A DNA stretch of 64,000 bases from Polyangium sp. 6x1 (GTDB taxonomy: Bacteria; Myxococcota_A; Polyangia; Polyangiales; Polyangiaceae). The notes under the pieces were generated by a model. The model was not told the origin of the DNA and searched no databases. It was given only the letters and a program-made list of their open reading frames with translations. Positions 35,834-46,667 of this stretch are shown one piece after another. A program made the translations under genes and the position numbers. Where the stretch lies: positions 1 to 64,000 of the forward strand of contig NZ_JARZHH010000037.1 of assembly GCF_029946515.1 (NCBI RefSeq). The letters run 5' to 3'. Numbering within the stretch: position 1 is the stretch's first letter; each line of letters begins with the position of its first letter.

Positions 35834-37159
35834 ATGGATAACAACCAGACGGTGAGCACAGCCGGGTCTGTGAGCGTGCCGCCAGCCGCTGTCGAGAAGC
35901 ACCACAAGTACGAGTTCTTCAAGGTCGTACAGGGCTATCTGGACGAGGCCGCCCGCGTCATCGATTTGCCCGAGTACATCAAGACGATCCTCAGCCAGCC
36001 GAAGAACGAGATCATCATCAACTTCCCCGTGAAGATGGATGACGGCTCGATCCGGCTCTTCAAGGGCTACCGGGTCCAGCACAATAACCTGCTCGGCCCG
36101 TACAAGGGCGGCATTCGTTATCACGAGGGTGTCTCGCTCGACGATGTCAAGGCGCTCGCGGCGATGATGACCTGGAAGTGCGCGCTGATGAACCTGCCGC
36201 TCGGTGGCGGCAAGGGCGGCGTCAAGTTCGACCCGAACAAGGTCTCGCGCGACGAGCTGCAGCGGATCACGCGTCGGTTCTTCCACGCGCTCGGCTCGAA
36301 CATCGGCCCGGACACGGACATCCCGGCGCCGGACGTCGGCACGGACGCGAAGGCCATGGCGTGGGCCATGGATACGTACATGAACACCGTCGGCAGCCTC
36401 TTCCGCCAGTCGGTGAAGGGCGTCGTGACGGGCAAGCCGGTCGCCTGCGGCGGCACGCTGGGCCGCGAGAAGGCCACGGGCCAGGGCCTCGTGTACACGA
36501 TCCAGGAGTGGGCCGAGGAGCGCGACTTCCAGCTCGGCGGCGCGACGCTCATCGTGCAGGGCTTCGGCAACGTCGGTTCGTTCACCTCGCTCATCCTGTC
36601 GCGGCTCGGCGCCTCGACGATCGCGGTCGGCGACCATTCGGGTTACCTCTACAACCCCGAGGGCTTCAACCCCCACAAGCTCCAGGACTACGTCAAGAAG
36701 AACCGCTCGATCGCGGGCTACCCGGGCGGCAAGACGATCAGCCGCGAGGAGTTCTTCAAGATCAAGGCGGACATCTTCATCCCGGCCGCGCTGGAGAACC
36801 AGATCGGCATCGAGGAGGCGAAGGCGCTGCAGGTGCGGCTCGTGGCCGAGGGCGCGAACGGCCCCTGCTCGCCCGAGGGCGAAAAGATCCTGATCGATCG
36901 CGGCATCGACATCCTGCCCGACGTGCTCGCGAACGCCGGCGGCGTGACCGTCAGCTACTACGAGTGGGTGCAGAACAAGCGCTCGGAGCACTGGACGCTC
37001 GAAGAGGTCGACGAGCGCCTGGAGAAGGCAATGCAGCGCGCCTACCGCGAGGTCGTCGAGCTCGCGCGGCAGAAGAAGTGCTCGATGCGCGTCGCGGCCT
37101 ACGCCGTCGCGCTCCAGCGAATCGCCGCGGCCTACGGCGAGCGCGACATCTTCCCCTGA
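35834..37159 (+). CDS. gdhA: Glu/Leu/Phe/Val-type dehydrogenase, probably glutamate dehydrogenase
   Basis: This 441-aa cytoplasmic enzyme interconverts an amino acid, most likely glutamate, and its 2-oxo acid with NAD(P). The substrate domain has KGGIRYHEGV and PLGGGKGG near residue 125, whose lysine is catalytic. DIPAPDVGTD follows, then the Rossmann motif GFGNVG near 243. Length fits the GdhA hexameric class. Cofactor choice cannot be read with confidence. It is a single gene, flanked by the palindromic sites upstream and a strong terminator downstream. Confidence 0.92.
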   Translation: MDNNQTVSTAGSVSVPPAAVEKHHKYEFFKVVQGYLDEAARVIDLPEYIKTILSQPKNEIIINFPVKMDDGSIRLFKGYRVQHNNLLGPYKGGIRYHEGVSLDDVKALAAMMTWKCALMNLPLGGGKGGVKFDPNKVSRDELQRITRRFFHALGSNIGPDTDIPAPDVGTDAKAMAWAMDTYMNTVGSLFRQSVKGVVTGKPVACGGTLGREKATGQGLVYTIQEWAEERDFQLGGATLIVQGFGNVGSFTSLILSRLGASTIAVGDHSGYLYNPEGFNPHKLQDYVKKNRSIAGYPGGKTISREEFFKIKADIFIPAALENQIGIEEAKALQVRLVAEGANGPCSPEGEKILIDRGIDILPDVLANAGGVTVSYYEWVQNKRSEHWTLEEVDERLEKAMQRAYREVVELARQKKCSMRVAAYAVALQRIAAAYGERDIFP

Positions 37160-37184
37160 TCCAATCCGGGTAAGAGCCGTCTTT

Positions 37185-37224
37185 GCGGCGCGCGTGACGG
37201 AAGGTCCGCGCGCCGCTTTTTTTT
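37185..37224 (+). terminator. Rho-independent terminator of gdhA
   Basis: GCGGCGCGCG (37185-37194) pairs perfectly with CGCGCGCCGC (37207-37216) around a 12-base loop, followed by eight Ts (37217-37224). It lies 25 bp after the gdhA stop and just before the stop of the convergent ygfZ-like gene. It has a run of Ts on the plus strand only. Confidence 0.92.
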
Positions 37225-37235
37225 CGAACGAATCC

Positions 37236-38159
37236 TCAGGAAACGACGGCCGGCCGCCCCGCGACCGAGATCGCCGTGCCTTTCGTCGCCTGCTTGTACT
37301 TCACGTACCCGATCGCCAGCACGCGACCCGCCTCGGTTCCCTTCGCCGCGCTCGTCACGTTGCCGATCACCTTGCCCGTGGGATCGGTGATCTCCGCGGA
37401 AGCGGGCACCTCTGCGTCGCCCTCGATCGAGATCGGCACGAGCTTCTTCTTCACGTGCCCGCGCATTTGCAGCATGAAGACGGCCTCCTGCCCGAGGTAG
37501 CAGCCCTTCTGGAACGAGACCGTGAGCGGCTCGAGCGACGCCTCCTGCGGGTAGTTCTCCTCGGAGAAATCCTTGCCCCAGCGGCCGAGGCCGATCTCCA
37601 CGCGGAGCGCCTCCCACGCCGCTTCCTCCGCGAGAAGCACGGGCGGCGATCCTTTGCGCTCCAAGCGTCCGAGCGCGGCGTCCGCGGCCGCGGGCTCGAA
37701 CGCGAAGAGCGCCCCGCCCTTGCCCGACGTGTCCACCGAGGCCGCGGCGAGGGCGCCGTGCGCGCGCGCGAGCGCCGGCAGATCCTTCGATCCAGGGCCA
37801 TGCGCGACGATCCAGGCGACGTCCGCGCTCGCGTCTTCGAGCTCGACGTCCTCCATGATCACGTAGTGGTCGAAGTGCTCGATGAGCGTCGCGATCCGAT
37901 CACGCGGCGCGCCCACGAGGATGCGGTCGTCGTCGATCAGGATCCGCAGCTCCGCGAGGATCTTGCCGGTCTTGGCGACGGCGAATCCATACGCGCCCTG
38001 GCCTGCTTTCAGCGGCGCGAGGTCGCACGTGATCATGCCGTTCAGCCAGGTTTGTCGGTCCTTGCCGCGCACCGAGAGCGTCCCGAGCTCGGGCGCGCGG
38101 AGGAGGAGCGCGCCTTCGGCGAGGGCGCGGCGCAGCGGGGCGATGTCGTTTTCGCTCAT
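37236..38159 (-). CDS. ygfZ: YgfZ/GcvT-like folate-binding protein
   Basis: This 307-aa protein belongs to the YgfZ branch of the GcvT fold, which helps repair or assemble certain iron-sulfur proteins using tetrahydrofolate. The diagnostic KGCYLGQE motif is present near residue 212. The C-terminal barrel (about 230-305) has GKVIGNVTSAA. ATG 38159 begins at MSENDIAPL; the open frame upstream looks non-coding. It stands alone, divergent from the fibro-slime lipoprotein gene. Confidence 0.92.
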   Translation of the reverse strand: MSENDIAPLRRALAEGALLLRAPELGTLSVRGKDRQTWLNGMITCDLAPLKAGQGAYGFAVAKTGKILAELRILIDDDRILVGAPRDRIATLIEHFDHYVIMEDVELEDASADVAWIVAHGPGSKDLPALARAHGALAAASVDTSGKGGALFAFEPAAADAALGRLERKGSPPVLLAEEAAWEALRVEIGLGRWGKDFSEENYPQEASLEPLTVSFQKGCYLGQEAVFMLQMRGHVKKKLVPISIEGDAEVPASAEITDPTGKVIGNVTSAAKGTEAGRVLAIGYVKYKQATKGTAISVAGRPAVVS

Positions 38160-38339
38160 GGGGCTCGGAGCTTCATGGGGGTTCGGACGGGATCGGGGCA
38201 AGGCCTCGGGGCTCTTCGGGCTAGAGCGGGCCAGCGGACCCGTCAAGCCCTTGCCATGTGCGAGCGCGCTCGCCCGTTCGCGCTATCTTTCAAGATTGTC
38301 CCCAAAGGACACCCAGCCCCCCAGCCAAGGAGCTTGCCC

Positions 38340-40325
38340 ATGCGACGTCACCACGCCTTGCTCTTCTTCCCCCTCGCGGCCGTTTCCCTCGCCTCCGCGC
38401 TCGCCGCGGGCTGCGGAGGCGGCGAAAACCCCGGGACGCCGGGCGGAACGGGGAGCGGCGGCGCGCCCGACGGCGGCGATTCCGGCGGTGGCGGCGAGGG
38501 CGGGGGCCTTTTCGTCGGCTCCGGTGGCTCCGGCGGCGCGGGGGGCGCTGGCGGCGCGGGGGGCGCTGGCGGGGTCGATTGTGACGGCGGGCCGTGCGGC
38601 CCGGTGTGCGGCAATGGGGTCATCGAGCCGGGGGAGACGTGCGACGACGGCAACGTGGACGCGGGGGACGGCTGCTCGAACGATTGCACCACGATCGAGA
38701 AGGATTACGCGTGCCCGATGCCGGGCATGGCCTGCGTGAGCACGGTCGTCTGCGGCGACGGCAAGGTGACGGGCGCCGAGACGTGCGACGACACGAACGC
38801 GGCGGCGGGGGACGGCTGCGACACGCTTTGCCAGGTCGAGCTCGGCTGGCAATGCCCGGTCATCGGCGCGTCCTGCCAGGCGGCCGCGTGCGGCGACAGC
38901 ATCCTCGCGGGACAGGAAGAATGCGAGGACGGCAATGTCGCGGCCGGCGACGGCTGCGACGCGAATTGCCAGCTCGAAATCGGATGGGTTTGTCCGCCTG
39001 GAATGCCGTGCAAGCCCACCGTCTGCGGCGACGCCGTGGTCGAGGGCAAGGAGCCCTGCGACGACGGCAACAACGACATGGGCGACGGCTGCACGCCGTT
39101 CTGCCAGCGCGAGCCCGACTGCGCGATGGGCGCGTGCAAGTCGACCTGCGGCGACGGGCTCAAGCTTCCGGGCGATGACGAGCAATGCGAGGACGGCAAT
39201 ACGGCGAGCGGCGACGGCTGCTCCGCGACCTGCCAGATCGAGCCTGGTTTTTCCTGCCAGGACGTCGCGGAGAACGCGGGGGACTCGCTGGAGATCCCGA
39301 TCGTGCTGCGCGACTTCAAGATCGCGCACCCCGATTTCGAGGGACCGAACGGCAGCGACCTCGGGATCGTGCAGAACATGCTCGGACCCGACGGCAAACC
39401 CGTCTACGCGGGCAACCCGACGACGCCGACCACCTCGGGCAAAGCGAACTTCGATCAATGGTACCACGACGTCGCCGGCGTGAATTTCACGGTGCTGCAG
39501 AAGCTCACGCTCACGAAATTGCCCTCGGGCGCGTACCGGTTCGACGACACGACGTTTTTCCCGCTGAACGGCCTCGGCTTCGGCAACGAGGGGAACGCGA
39601 ACAACTTCCATTTCACGAGCGAGGTCCGGTACTGGTTCGAGTACAAGGGCAACGAGCAGCTCGATTTCACGGGCGACGACGACGTGTGGGTCTTCGTGAA
39701 CAAGCGGCTCGCGGTGAACCTCGGCGGCGTGCACGGCGCGCTGACGGGCAGCGTCTTGCTGAACGCGGCGAAGGCGGTGGAGCTCGGGCTCGAGGTCGGC
39801 AAGATCTACGAGACCGTCGTGCTCCAGGCCGAGCGACACACGACGCAATCGAACTATAGGCTCACGCTCTCGAATTTCGTGAACACGAAGTCGACCTGCC
39901 AGAGCGTCTGCGGCGACGGCATCGTCACCCCGAACGAGGCCTGCGACGACGGGACGAACGACGGCAGCTACGGCTCGTGCACGCCCGATTGCAAGAAGGG
40001 CCCGTATTGCGGTGACGGCATCGTACAGCCGGAGGGCAACGAGGCGTGCGACGACGGCGTGAATTTGACCCCGTACGGCAATGGCTGCGCGCCGGGCTGC
40101 AAGGCGGCCGCGTCCTGCGGCGACGGCCAGATCGACAGCCTCTTCGGTGAGCTCTGCGACGACGGGACGAACGACGGCGGCTACGGCGAATGCGCCGCCG
40201 GCTGCACGCTCGGGCCCCGCTGCGGCGACGGCGTCGTGCAGACGGGCTTCGAGTCGTGCGACGACGGCAACAAGACGCCCGGCGACGGCTGCGATCAGAA
40301 ATGCGTGATGGAATCACCCAAGTGA
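38340..40325 (+). CDS. Fibro-slime domain lipoprotein with DUF4215 Cys-rich repeats
   Basis: This 661-aa protein has a lipobox-like LAAGC and a Gly-rich spacer. About five DUF4215 (Myxococcus cysteine-rich) repeats follow (CGDGKVTGAETCDDTN and similar). A PA14-like fibro-slime domain (about 310-515) has GDDDVWVFVNKRLAVNLGG. Four further cysteine repeats (CGDGIVTPNEACDDG) complete it. Fibro-slime domains occur in surface-associated proteins of slime-forming bacteria. It is probably an adhesive or matrix component, but that is inference. AAGGAG at 38328-38333 supports ATG 38340. It lies 180 bp from the divergent ygfZ gene. Confidence 0.9.
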   Translation: MRRHHALLFFPLAAVSLASALAAGCGGGENPGTPGGTGSGGAPDGGDSGGGGEGGGLFVGSGGSGGAGGAGGAGGAGGVDCDGGPCGPVCGNGVIEPGETCDDGNVDAGDGCSNDCTTIEKDYACPMPGMACVSTVVCGDGKVTGAETCDDTNAAAGDGCDTLCQVELGWQCPVIGASCQAAACGDSILAGQEECEDGNVAAGDGCDANCQLEIGWVCPPGMPCKPTVCGDAVVEGKEPCDDGNNDMGDGCTPFCQREPDCAMGACKSTCGDGLKLPGDDEQCEDGNTASGDGCSATCQIEPGFSCQDVAENAGDSLEIPIVLRDFKIAHPDFEGPNGSDLGIVQNMLGPDGKPVYAGNPTTPTTSGKANFDQWYHDVAGVNFTVLQKLTLTKLPSGAYRFDDTTFFPLNGLGFGNEGNANNFHFTSEVRYWFEYKGNEQLDFTGDDDVWVFVNKRLAVNLGGVHGALTGSVLLNAAKAVELGLEVGKIYETVVLQAERHTTQSNYRLTLSNFVNTKSTCQSVCGDGIVTPNEACDDGTNDGSYGSCTPDCKKGPYCGDGIVQPEGNEACDDGVNLTPYGNGCAPGCKAAASCGDGQIDSLFGELCDDGTNDGGYGECAAGCTLGPRCGDGVVQTGFESCDDGNKTPGDGCDQKCVMESPK

Positions 40326-40331
40326 AACCGG

Positions 40332-40347
40332 GCCCGCGCCCGCGGGC
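40332..40347 (+). terminator. GC-rich hairpin just after the fibro-slime gene
   Basis: GCCCGCG pairs with CGCGGGC around a 2-base loop, 7 bp after the stop. There is no T run, so it is only a possible transcript end. Confidence 0.3.
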
Positions 40348-40425
40348 AATCGCCGTCACGAGCACTCCCTCGCCGCCTCCTCCTTCTTGAACCGCCGCGC
40401 GCGAACGGGGTACGATGACCTTCGC

Positions 40426-41695
<1,270 letters not shown>

Positions 41696-41718
<23 letters not shown>

Positions 41719-42694
41719 GCATTCTCGGCGCGCCGCGTGGCTCGGCCTCGCCCTGGCCGCGTGGGCTCGCCCTGCGGTCGCGGCCGAGCCGAGCGTGCCG
41801 GATCCCGCGGCGCTGGCGCTCTTCGAGAGCGCGCGGGAGCTCGTGGACAACGGCGATTGGGCGGCCGGCTGCGCCAAGTTCGAGGCGAGCTTGATGGTCT
41901 ACGCGGCGCCGAGCACGATGCTCAACCTCGCGAAGTGTTACGAGCACGACGGCAAGCTCGCCACAGCGTGGTCGGCGTACAAACGGTCGCTCGTGCTCAA
42001 TCAGGAGACGCCGGGCGCAGAGCGAAAAAGCGCGCTCGACACGATTGCGAACGAAGGCATCACCAACATCGAGCCGAAGCTGCCGCGCGTGAAGATCACG
42101 ATCGCGAACGCGCCCGTCGGCCTTTACATCACGCGCAATGGCCAGGAGATGCCCGCGGCCATGCTCGGGAGCGCCATTCCCGTCGATCCAGGGCCGCAGA
42201 CGATCGCCGTGCAGGCCCCGGGATTCCGCGCGCTCCGCAAATCCTTCACCGCGACCGAGGGCAAGACCGAGGACATCACGCTGAAGCTCGAACCGGAGCG
42301 CGGAGATGCGGCCGCGCCGGGGAGCGGGCGCATCCCGGCGTGGGCGTGGGTCGCGGCGGGCGGGGGCGTCGCGCTCGGCGTCGCGGCCGCGGCGTTCCGT
42401 ATCGATCAAGCCCGCGTCGAAGGCCGGCAGGACGCGCTTTGCAAGGGCGACCTCGAGCGCGGGTGCCCGCCGCTCTCGCAATACGATCCGACGGACGACA
42501 ACGCCACCAAGAAGCGGGATTTCGCGCTCTTCGTGGGCCTCGGCGCCGGGGGCGTGATCGCGCTCGGCGCGGCGGTGACGGGGTTCGTCCTCGGATCCCG
42601 ATCGCCCTCCCGGGCAGCGACGGCGGGCACTGTCGTCGTCCCGTGGATCGGACCGAACGTCGCAGGCGCTGGCATCGGGGGTCGATTTCAATGA
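41696..42694 (+). CDS. TPR/PEGA-domain membrane protein
   Basis: This 332-aa protein starts with a signal peptide (about 1-30). A helical TPR-like region follows (about 35-115: ALFESARELVDNGDWAAGCAKFEASL). Next comes a PEGA-like beta domain (about 125-200: VKITIANAPVGLYI; PGPQTIAVQAPGF) and two membrane segments near 212-232 and 275-297. This architecture is common next to kinases in myxobacteria. It probably sits in the periplasmic face of the inner membrane. ATG 41696 overlaps the kinase end, and its stop overlaps the next start in ATGA. Confidence 0.82.
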
Positions 42695-44208
42695 AACGTT
42701 TTGTCGCTCTGGGCTCGTCGGCCATCTTCCTCGCGGCTTGCCTCACGGCCGACGCCGTCCCCTCGCCGGAGCGCGACGCCGGCGCGGGCGGCATGGGCGG
42801 GCAGGGCAGCTCGTCGAGCGGGGGCGGCGGCGCCGGCGGCGGATCGAGCGCGGCGAAGGGCGACGTCCTCTGGGGAAAGGCGTTCGGCGGCGCGTTCAAC
42901 CACGAGCGCGCCTCGGGCGTCGCCACGGATCCCACGGACGATACCATCTTGCTCGTGGGCAACTACGAGGGCGCTTTCTCGTTCAATGGGACGGACGACT
43001 TGCCGCACGCCGGCAATGGCGACATCTACCTCGCGAAATTCGATTCGACGGGCGCATTTCAATGGTCCGTCCAATCCGGCGACTGGGCAGCGCAGTTCGT
43101 CAACGGCGTCACGGTCTCCGCCGATCGCCACATCTTCCTCGCCGGCTCGTTCGAGGGGGAGCTCGCGCTGCCGAACGACGTCAAGCTCGCGACCACCGGC
43201 GGAAAAGACGACGTGTTCGTCGTGAAGCTCAACCCGGACGGCGTGCCCGTGTGGGCGAAGGGGTTCGGGGACGGCTCGCAGTCGCCGAAGCTCGCGACGA
43301 CGATCGCCGTCGACACGAAGGGCAACACGATCATCGCCGGCTATTTCGAGGGCTCGCTCGTGTTCTTCGCCGACCAGCCGATCAACGCGATGGGCGGCCG
43401 CGACGTCTTCCTGGCGAAGCTCGACAAGGACGGCAATCCGCTCTGGAGCAAGCGCCTCGGCAATGGGAACCCGGGCGGCCAGCCGAACCATCTCCTTTGC
43501 CGCGTCGCGCTCGATCACGACGACAACATCGTCCTGGAGACGGCGTTCTCGGGCACGATGAGCCTCGGTGGGGGGCTCCAGGACGAGGCGAGCCCCGGCA
43601 GCCGCGCTATTCTGCTCGCGAAGTTCGACACGGAGGGGATGCCGCTCTGGCAGAAGGTCTTCGGCGCCGCCAACGCCGAGCAACGCAGCCGCGCCCTCGC
43701 GATCGACGCGAAGAACAACATCCTCCTCACCGGCGACATCGCCGGCACCATCAGCTTCGGCGGAGAGCAGCTCTCGAGCCCTGCGAATGGGGATTCGGAT
43801 CTGTTCGTCGCGAAATTCGCGCCCGACGGGGCCCACCTCTGGAGCTTCCGCGCCGGCAGCGTCGGGCCGCAGGAGGGGAAGGCCATTGGCGTGGACGCGG
43901 ACGACAACGTGATCGTCACGGGCAGTTATACGGGGACGCTCCAGTTCACGGGCGACGACGCGCTCGTGAACAGCGGGCTGAACCCAGGGGATTACGATCT
44001 CTTCGCGCTGAAGCTCGATCCGAACGGAAAGTACCTGTGGGCCAAGCGGTTCGGGGACGCGCCCCGGCAGGTGACCGAGGGAATGGCCGTCGACACGAAG
44101 GGGAACACGGTCTTCGCGGGATCGTTCGACGGGAAGATCAGGTTTGACAACACGGAGCTCGAGAGCAGCGGGTATGACGATATCTTCTTGATGAAGATGT
44201 CGCCGTGA
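42691..44208 (+). CDS. SBBP beta-propeller lipoprotein (paralogue C)
   Basis: This 505-aa lipoprotein has the lipobox FLAAC near residue 17, a short GGGG linker and then SBBP-type blades (about 50-500) with 'NTIIAGYFEGSL', 'DVFLAKLDKDGNPLWSK' and 'DLFALKLDPNGKYLWAKRFGD'. It is a relative of the genes at 17932 and 20386 but lacks their MopE repeats. It is the third gene of the kinase unit. A propeller next to a kinase and PEGA protein may serve as an outer sensor; that is inference. Confidence 0.85.
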   Translation: MKRFVALGSSAIFLAACLTADAVPSPERDAGAGGMGGQGSSSSGGGGAGGGSSAAKGDVLWGKAFGGAFNHERASGVATDPTDDTILLVGNYEGAFSFNGTDDLPHAGNGDIYLAKFDSTGAFQWSVQSGDWAAQFVNGVTVSADRHIFLAGSFEGELALPNDVKLATTGGKDDVFVVKLNPDGVPVWAKGFGDGSQSPKLATTIAVDTKGNTIIAGYFEGSLVFFADQPINAMGGRDVFLAKLDKDGNPLWSKRLGNGNPGGQPNHLLCRVALDHDDNIVLETAFSGTMSLGGGLQDEASPGSRAILLAKFDTEGMPLWQKVFGAANAEQRSRALAIDAKNNILLTGDIAGTISFGGEQLSSPANGDSDLFVAKFAPDGAHLWSFRAGSVGPQEGKAIGVDADDNVIVTGSYTGTLQFTGDDALVNSGLNPGDYDLFALKLDPNGKYLWAKRFGDAPRQVTEGMAVDTKGNTVFAGSFDGKIRFDNTELESSGYDDIFLMKMSP

Positions 44209-44912
44209 GCCAAACCCGTTCCATGCGACGAACCTCGCCGTTCCCTCGCACGCTTTTCGTATCCCTCCTCGGTCTCACCGCGTGCCAGGCCGCGACCCCG
44301 ACGCCTCCCGCGTCGTCGCCCTCCGAAGGGGCCGTGACGTCTGCGGTCCCCGACGACCAGCCGCAGGTGGCCGCGTGGGCGAATGGCGGCGCGGTCTTCA
44401 CCGTCGTGCTCGGCGCGTTCGGCACCATGACGGTCGGCGGGCGGAACATCGCATCCGAGGAAGAACTCCGTACGCTCGCGGCGCGCGCCCGCGAGCAGGC
44501 CCCCGAGATCCGGGCCCTCATTCAGGCGGACGCGCTCACCCTGTGGAAGAGCGTCGCGAACACGATGTCCCTCTTGCAGCAGGCCGGCATCACGAAGCTC
44601 GCATTCGCCGTCACGCCGGGCAACGGCGACGATCCGAGGCTCTCCGGGGCTACGCCGCGCAACACGTGGGACTGTCCTTTCCCCAAAGCGGCCGATGCGC
44701 CAGGCATCGACACGGCCACCGTCGTCTTGACGGTCGCAGTAGACGCCAGTGGAGCACCGGCGTGGGTGCAAATCTTGAATGACCCGGGTTACGGGTTCGG
44801 CATGGTCGCGGCGGACTGCGCGATGGGCAAAAAGTATTCGCCTGCGCGGGACGAAAAGGGCCAGCCGGTGGCCTCCAAGACGCCGCCCATTCGGGTCAGG
44901 TTTGTCCGGTAG
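44205..44912 (+). CDS. Lipoprotein with TonB/ExbD-like C-terminal region
   Basis: This 235-aa protein has a lipobox LLGLTAC (near 21-27). The middle reads like an ExbD periplasmic domain (LQQAGITKLAFAVTP). The C-terminus (about 165-235) resembles a TonB-like beta domain with a Cys pair (WDCPFPK, AADCAMG). It is not a full ExbD, since the N-terminal helix is replaced by the lipoprotein signal. GTG 44205 overlaps the previous stop in GTGA; ATG 44223 is an alternative. It ends the four-gene unit. Confidence 0.7.
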   Translation: MSQTRSMRRTSPFPRTLFVSLLGLTACQAATPTPPASSPSEGAVTSAVPDDQPQVAAWANGGAVFTVVLGAFGTMTVGGRNIASEEELRTLAARAREQAPEIRALIQADALTLWKSVANTMSLLQQAGITKLAFAVTPGNGDDPRLSGATPRNTWDCPFPKAADAPGIDTATVVLTVAVDASGAPAWVQILNDPGYGFGMVAADCAMGKKYSPARDEKGQPVASKTPPIRVRFVR

Positions 44913-44921
44913 CGACCGGGT

Positions 44922-45443
44922 TCATCCGCCCACCTCGTCGTCCCCCACGACCGCTCCGGCGCCCCCCTCCCCCACCTTCATCCAAACCGCGCTCTGCTCC
45001 CCCTCGTAACACACGTCGCCTTCGTGCCGGAATTCGAAGGCATATCGCACGAAGTGTTTCGTCGCCCCGCGCCGCGCGCGCACTTCACGGCAGGTCGCGA
45101 TGATCGGCTCCCCCGGCGGCACGAGCTTGCGGAAGACCACCTGATAGAGGTGCGTCCCGTATCCGATCCAGCCCGCCGCGTGCCGCATTCCGTGCAGGTA
45201 ATACGAATGGATGAACCCCAGCATCCCCGACGCGTGCACCAGCGCCCCGCCCGCCACGTGCCGCGGGTGGCGCACCGGGTGCACGCGTTGCGAGGTCGTG
45301 AACGGCAGCGGTTTGTCCGTGGGCATCCGGCAGACGACGCGCTTTTCCGCGGGGTCGAGCTCGACGATCGCGTCGAACAAGAGGACCTCCGGGTCGTAGG
45401 GCAGGTCGGCGAGGAACGCGTCGTCGAACGGCTGAAGGGGCAT
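44922..45443 (-). CDS. Hotdog-fold protein, possible acyl-ACP/CoA-related dehydratase or thioesterase
   Basis: This 173-aa soluble protein matches the hotdog pattern: a start like FabZ/FabA (PEVLLFDAIVELD), a central helix (HVAGGALVHASGMLGFIHSYYL) and closing strands (FVRYAFEFRHEGDVCYEGE). It lacks the clear catalytic signatures I know of, so the reaction is open. It is convergent with the kinase unit, 9 bp away, and 33 bp from the EF-hand gene downstream of the same strand direction. Confidence 0.75.
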   Translation of the reverse strand: MPLQPFDDAFLADLPYDPEVLLFDAIVELDPAEKRVVCRMPTDKPLPFTTSQRVHPVRHPRHVAGGALVHASGMLGFIHSYYLHGMRHAAGWIGYGTHLYQVVFRKLVPPGEPIIATCREVRARRGATKHFVRYAFEFRHEGDVCYEGEQSAVWMKVGEGGAGAVVGDDEVGG

Positions 45444-45476
45444 GCGCCGCGTGGTAGCAAGGCCCCTCCCCGCGCG

Positions 45477-46268
45477 TCAATGCGGCTCGCGCCCCGGCCC
45501 CTCGGGTCGCATCCGCTCCCGCATCCGCCGCTCGAGCTCGGGGCTCGTTTGCGGCTGCCCCGCCGCCCCCGGCACGAGCGAGACCCAGCCCCCGAGCAGC
45601 GCCGTCGCCGCGCGCGCCTCGTCCGGCGTGAGCTGCCCATCGTCGTTCTCGTCCGCGGCCGCGAACGCCGCGCGCGTCGGCACCCGCACGGCGGCCTCGA
45701 ACTCGCTCGCGTCGAGCGTGCCGTCGCCGTTTGCGTCGGCCTTCTCGAATGCCGACGTCGCCATCCGCGCGGCGAACGCGGCGGCCCCCTCGTGCAGCTC
45801 GCGGCGCGAGATCCCCCCGTCGCCGTCCTGGTCCACGGTGGAGAAGAGCGCGTCGACCGCGCGCGCGGTCGCCTCGTGCGCCTGTGCGGCCGAGATCGAC
45901 GCGCCGAAATCCACGCCGAGCCGCGCCTCGAACGCGTCGAGTGACTCCCCGGTCATCTGCCCCATCACCGCGCCGAGCGCCCGCGACAGCGCTGGCATCG
46001 ACGCCGACGCTTCGCGCGCCTCGTCGGTCGACACCACGCCGTCTCCGTCCGCGTCGGCCCGGAAGAACACGGCGCCGACGAGCATGTTGAGCTGCGTCAT
46101 CGCCTCCTCTCGCTCGATCCTCCCATTCTGATCCGCGTCGAGCCCGAAAAAGGCGCGATCGAGGAGGACGGCCCCTTGCTCTTCGGGCGCCTCCTCTGCT
46201 CCTGCCACGCTCGTCGCCGCGATCGTCGCGAGCGCGACGATCCCTTGCGTGAACCTCCGTGCTGCCAT
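45477..46268 (-). CDS. Secreted EF-hand calcium-binding protein
   Basis: This 263-aa protein has a signal peptide (about 1-24) and at least five EF-hand loops: DADQNGRIEREE, DADGDGVVSTDE, DQDGDGGISRRE, DANGDGTLDASE and DENDDGQLTPDE. Spacing and acidic residues are intact, so calcium binding is likely. The region between the second and third loops (about 85-115) is less clear. Strong GAGGGA before ATG 46268 supports the start. It is divergent from the small KGG protein gene; no partner is known. Confidence 0.88.
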   Translation of the reverse strand: MAARRFTQGIVALATIAATSVAGAEEAPEEQGAVLLDRAFFGLDADQNGRIEREEAMTQLNMLVGAVFFRADADGDGVVSTDEAREASASMPALSRALGAVMGQMTGESLDAFEARLGVDFGASISAAQAHEATARAVDALFSTVDQDGDGGISRRELHEGAAAFAARMATSAFEKADANGDGTLDASEFEAAVRVPTRAAFAAADENDDGQLTPDEARAATALLGGWVSLVPGAAGQPQTSPELERRMRERMRPEGPGREPH

Positions 46269-46441
46269 GGCTCCCTCTCTCTGGTCGGTTCCTCGCGGCG
46301 CACGCACACCTTCACGGCGTCCGCGCCGCGCACGAACGTGCCGGGGCAATTGTGATGCCCGGGGCTGCCTCCACGCGGGCGCGCGCGACGCTCGCGATCT
46401 CGGCCCCGACCTTGCAGCACGCCCGCCCAGGAGGAAGGTCC

Positions 46442-46627
46442 ATGGCCGAGCAAAAGAAGGACACCGAGAAGGGCTCGATGACCGTGCAAGAGGCCGGTCG
46501 GCTCGGAGGCGAGAAGGGTGGGCAACGCGAGCGCGAGCTCGTGCAAAAAGGGCACGAGGCCGAGGAGGGCGGCGGCGGAGGCGCGGGCGAGCAGGAGCAA
46601 AGCAGCGGCCGGAAGAGCAGCCGCTAG
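46442..46627 (+). CDS. Small KGG-type hydrophilic stress protein
   Basis: This 61-aa protein is very hydrophilic and carries EAGRLGGEKGG, the motif of the KGG family of general stress proteins, and ends in Gly/Glu/Gln-rich sequence. Such proteins are thought to protect cells against desiccation or stress. An unusually strong AGGAGGAAGG precedes the ATG at 46442, suggesting high translation. A hairpin lies right after the stop. Confidence 0.8.
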   Translation: MAEQKKDTEKGSMTVQEAGRLGGEKGGQRERELVQKGHEAEEGGGGGAGEQEQSSGRKSSR

Positions 46628-46667
46628 AACATCGATCGGTTTACAACCGCTCGACGTTCTAGCTCTT
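46624..46667 (+). terminator. Long hairpin after the KGG gene
   Basis: CTAGAACATCGA (46624-46635) pairs with TCGACGTTCTAG (46651-46662), with one G-U pair. An inner stem, CGGTT (46637-46641) with AACCG (46645-46649), closes the top. TTTT follows at 46666-46669. The stem begins inside the stop codon. It is a good candidate terminator. Confidence 0.55.
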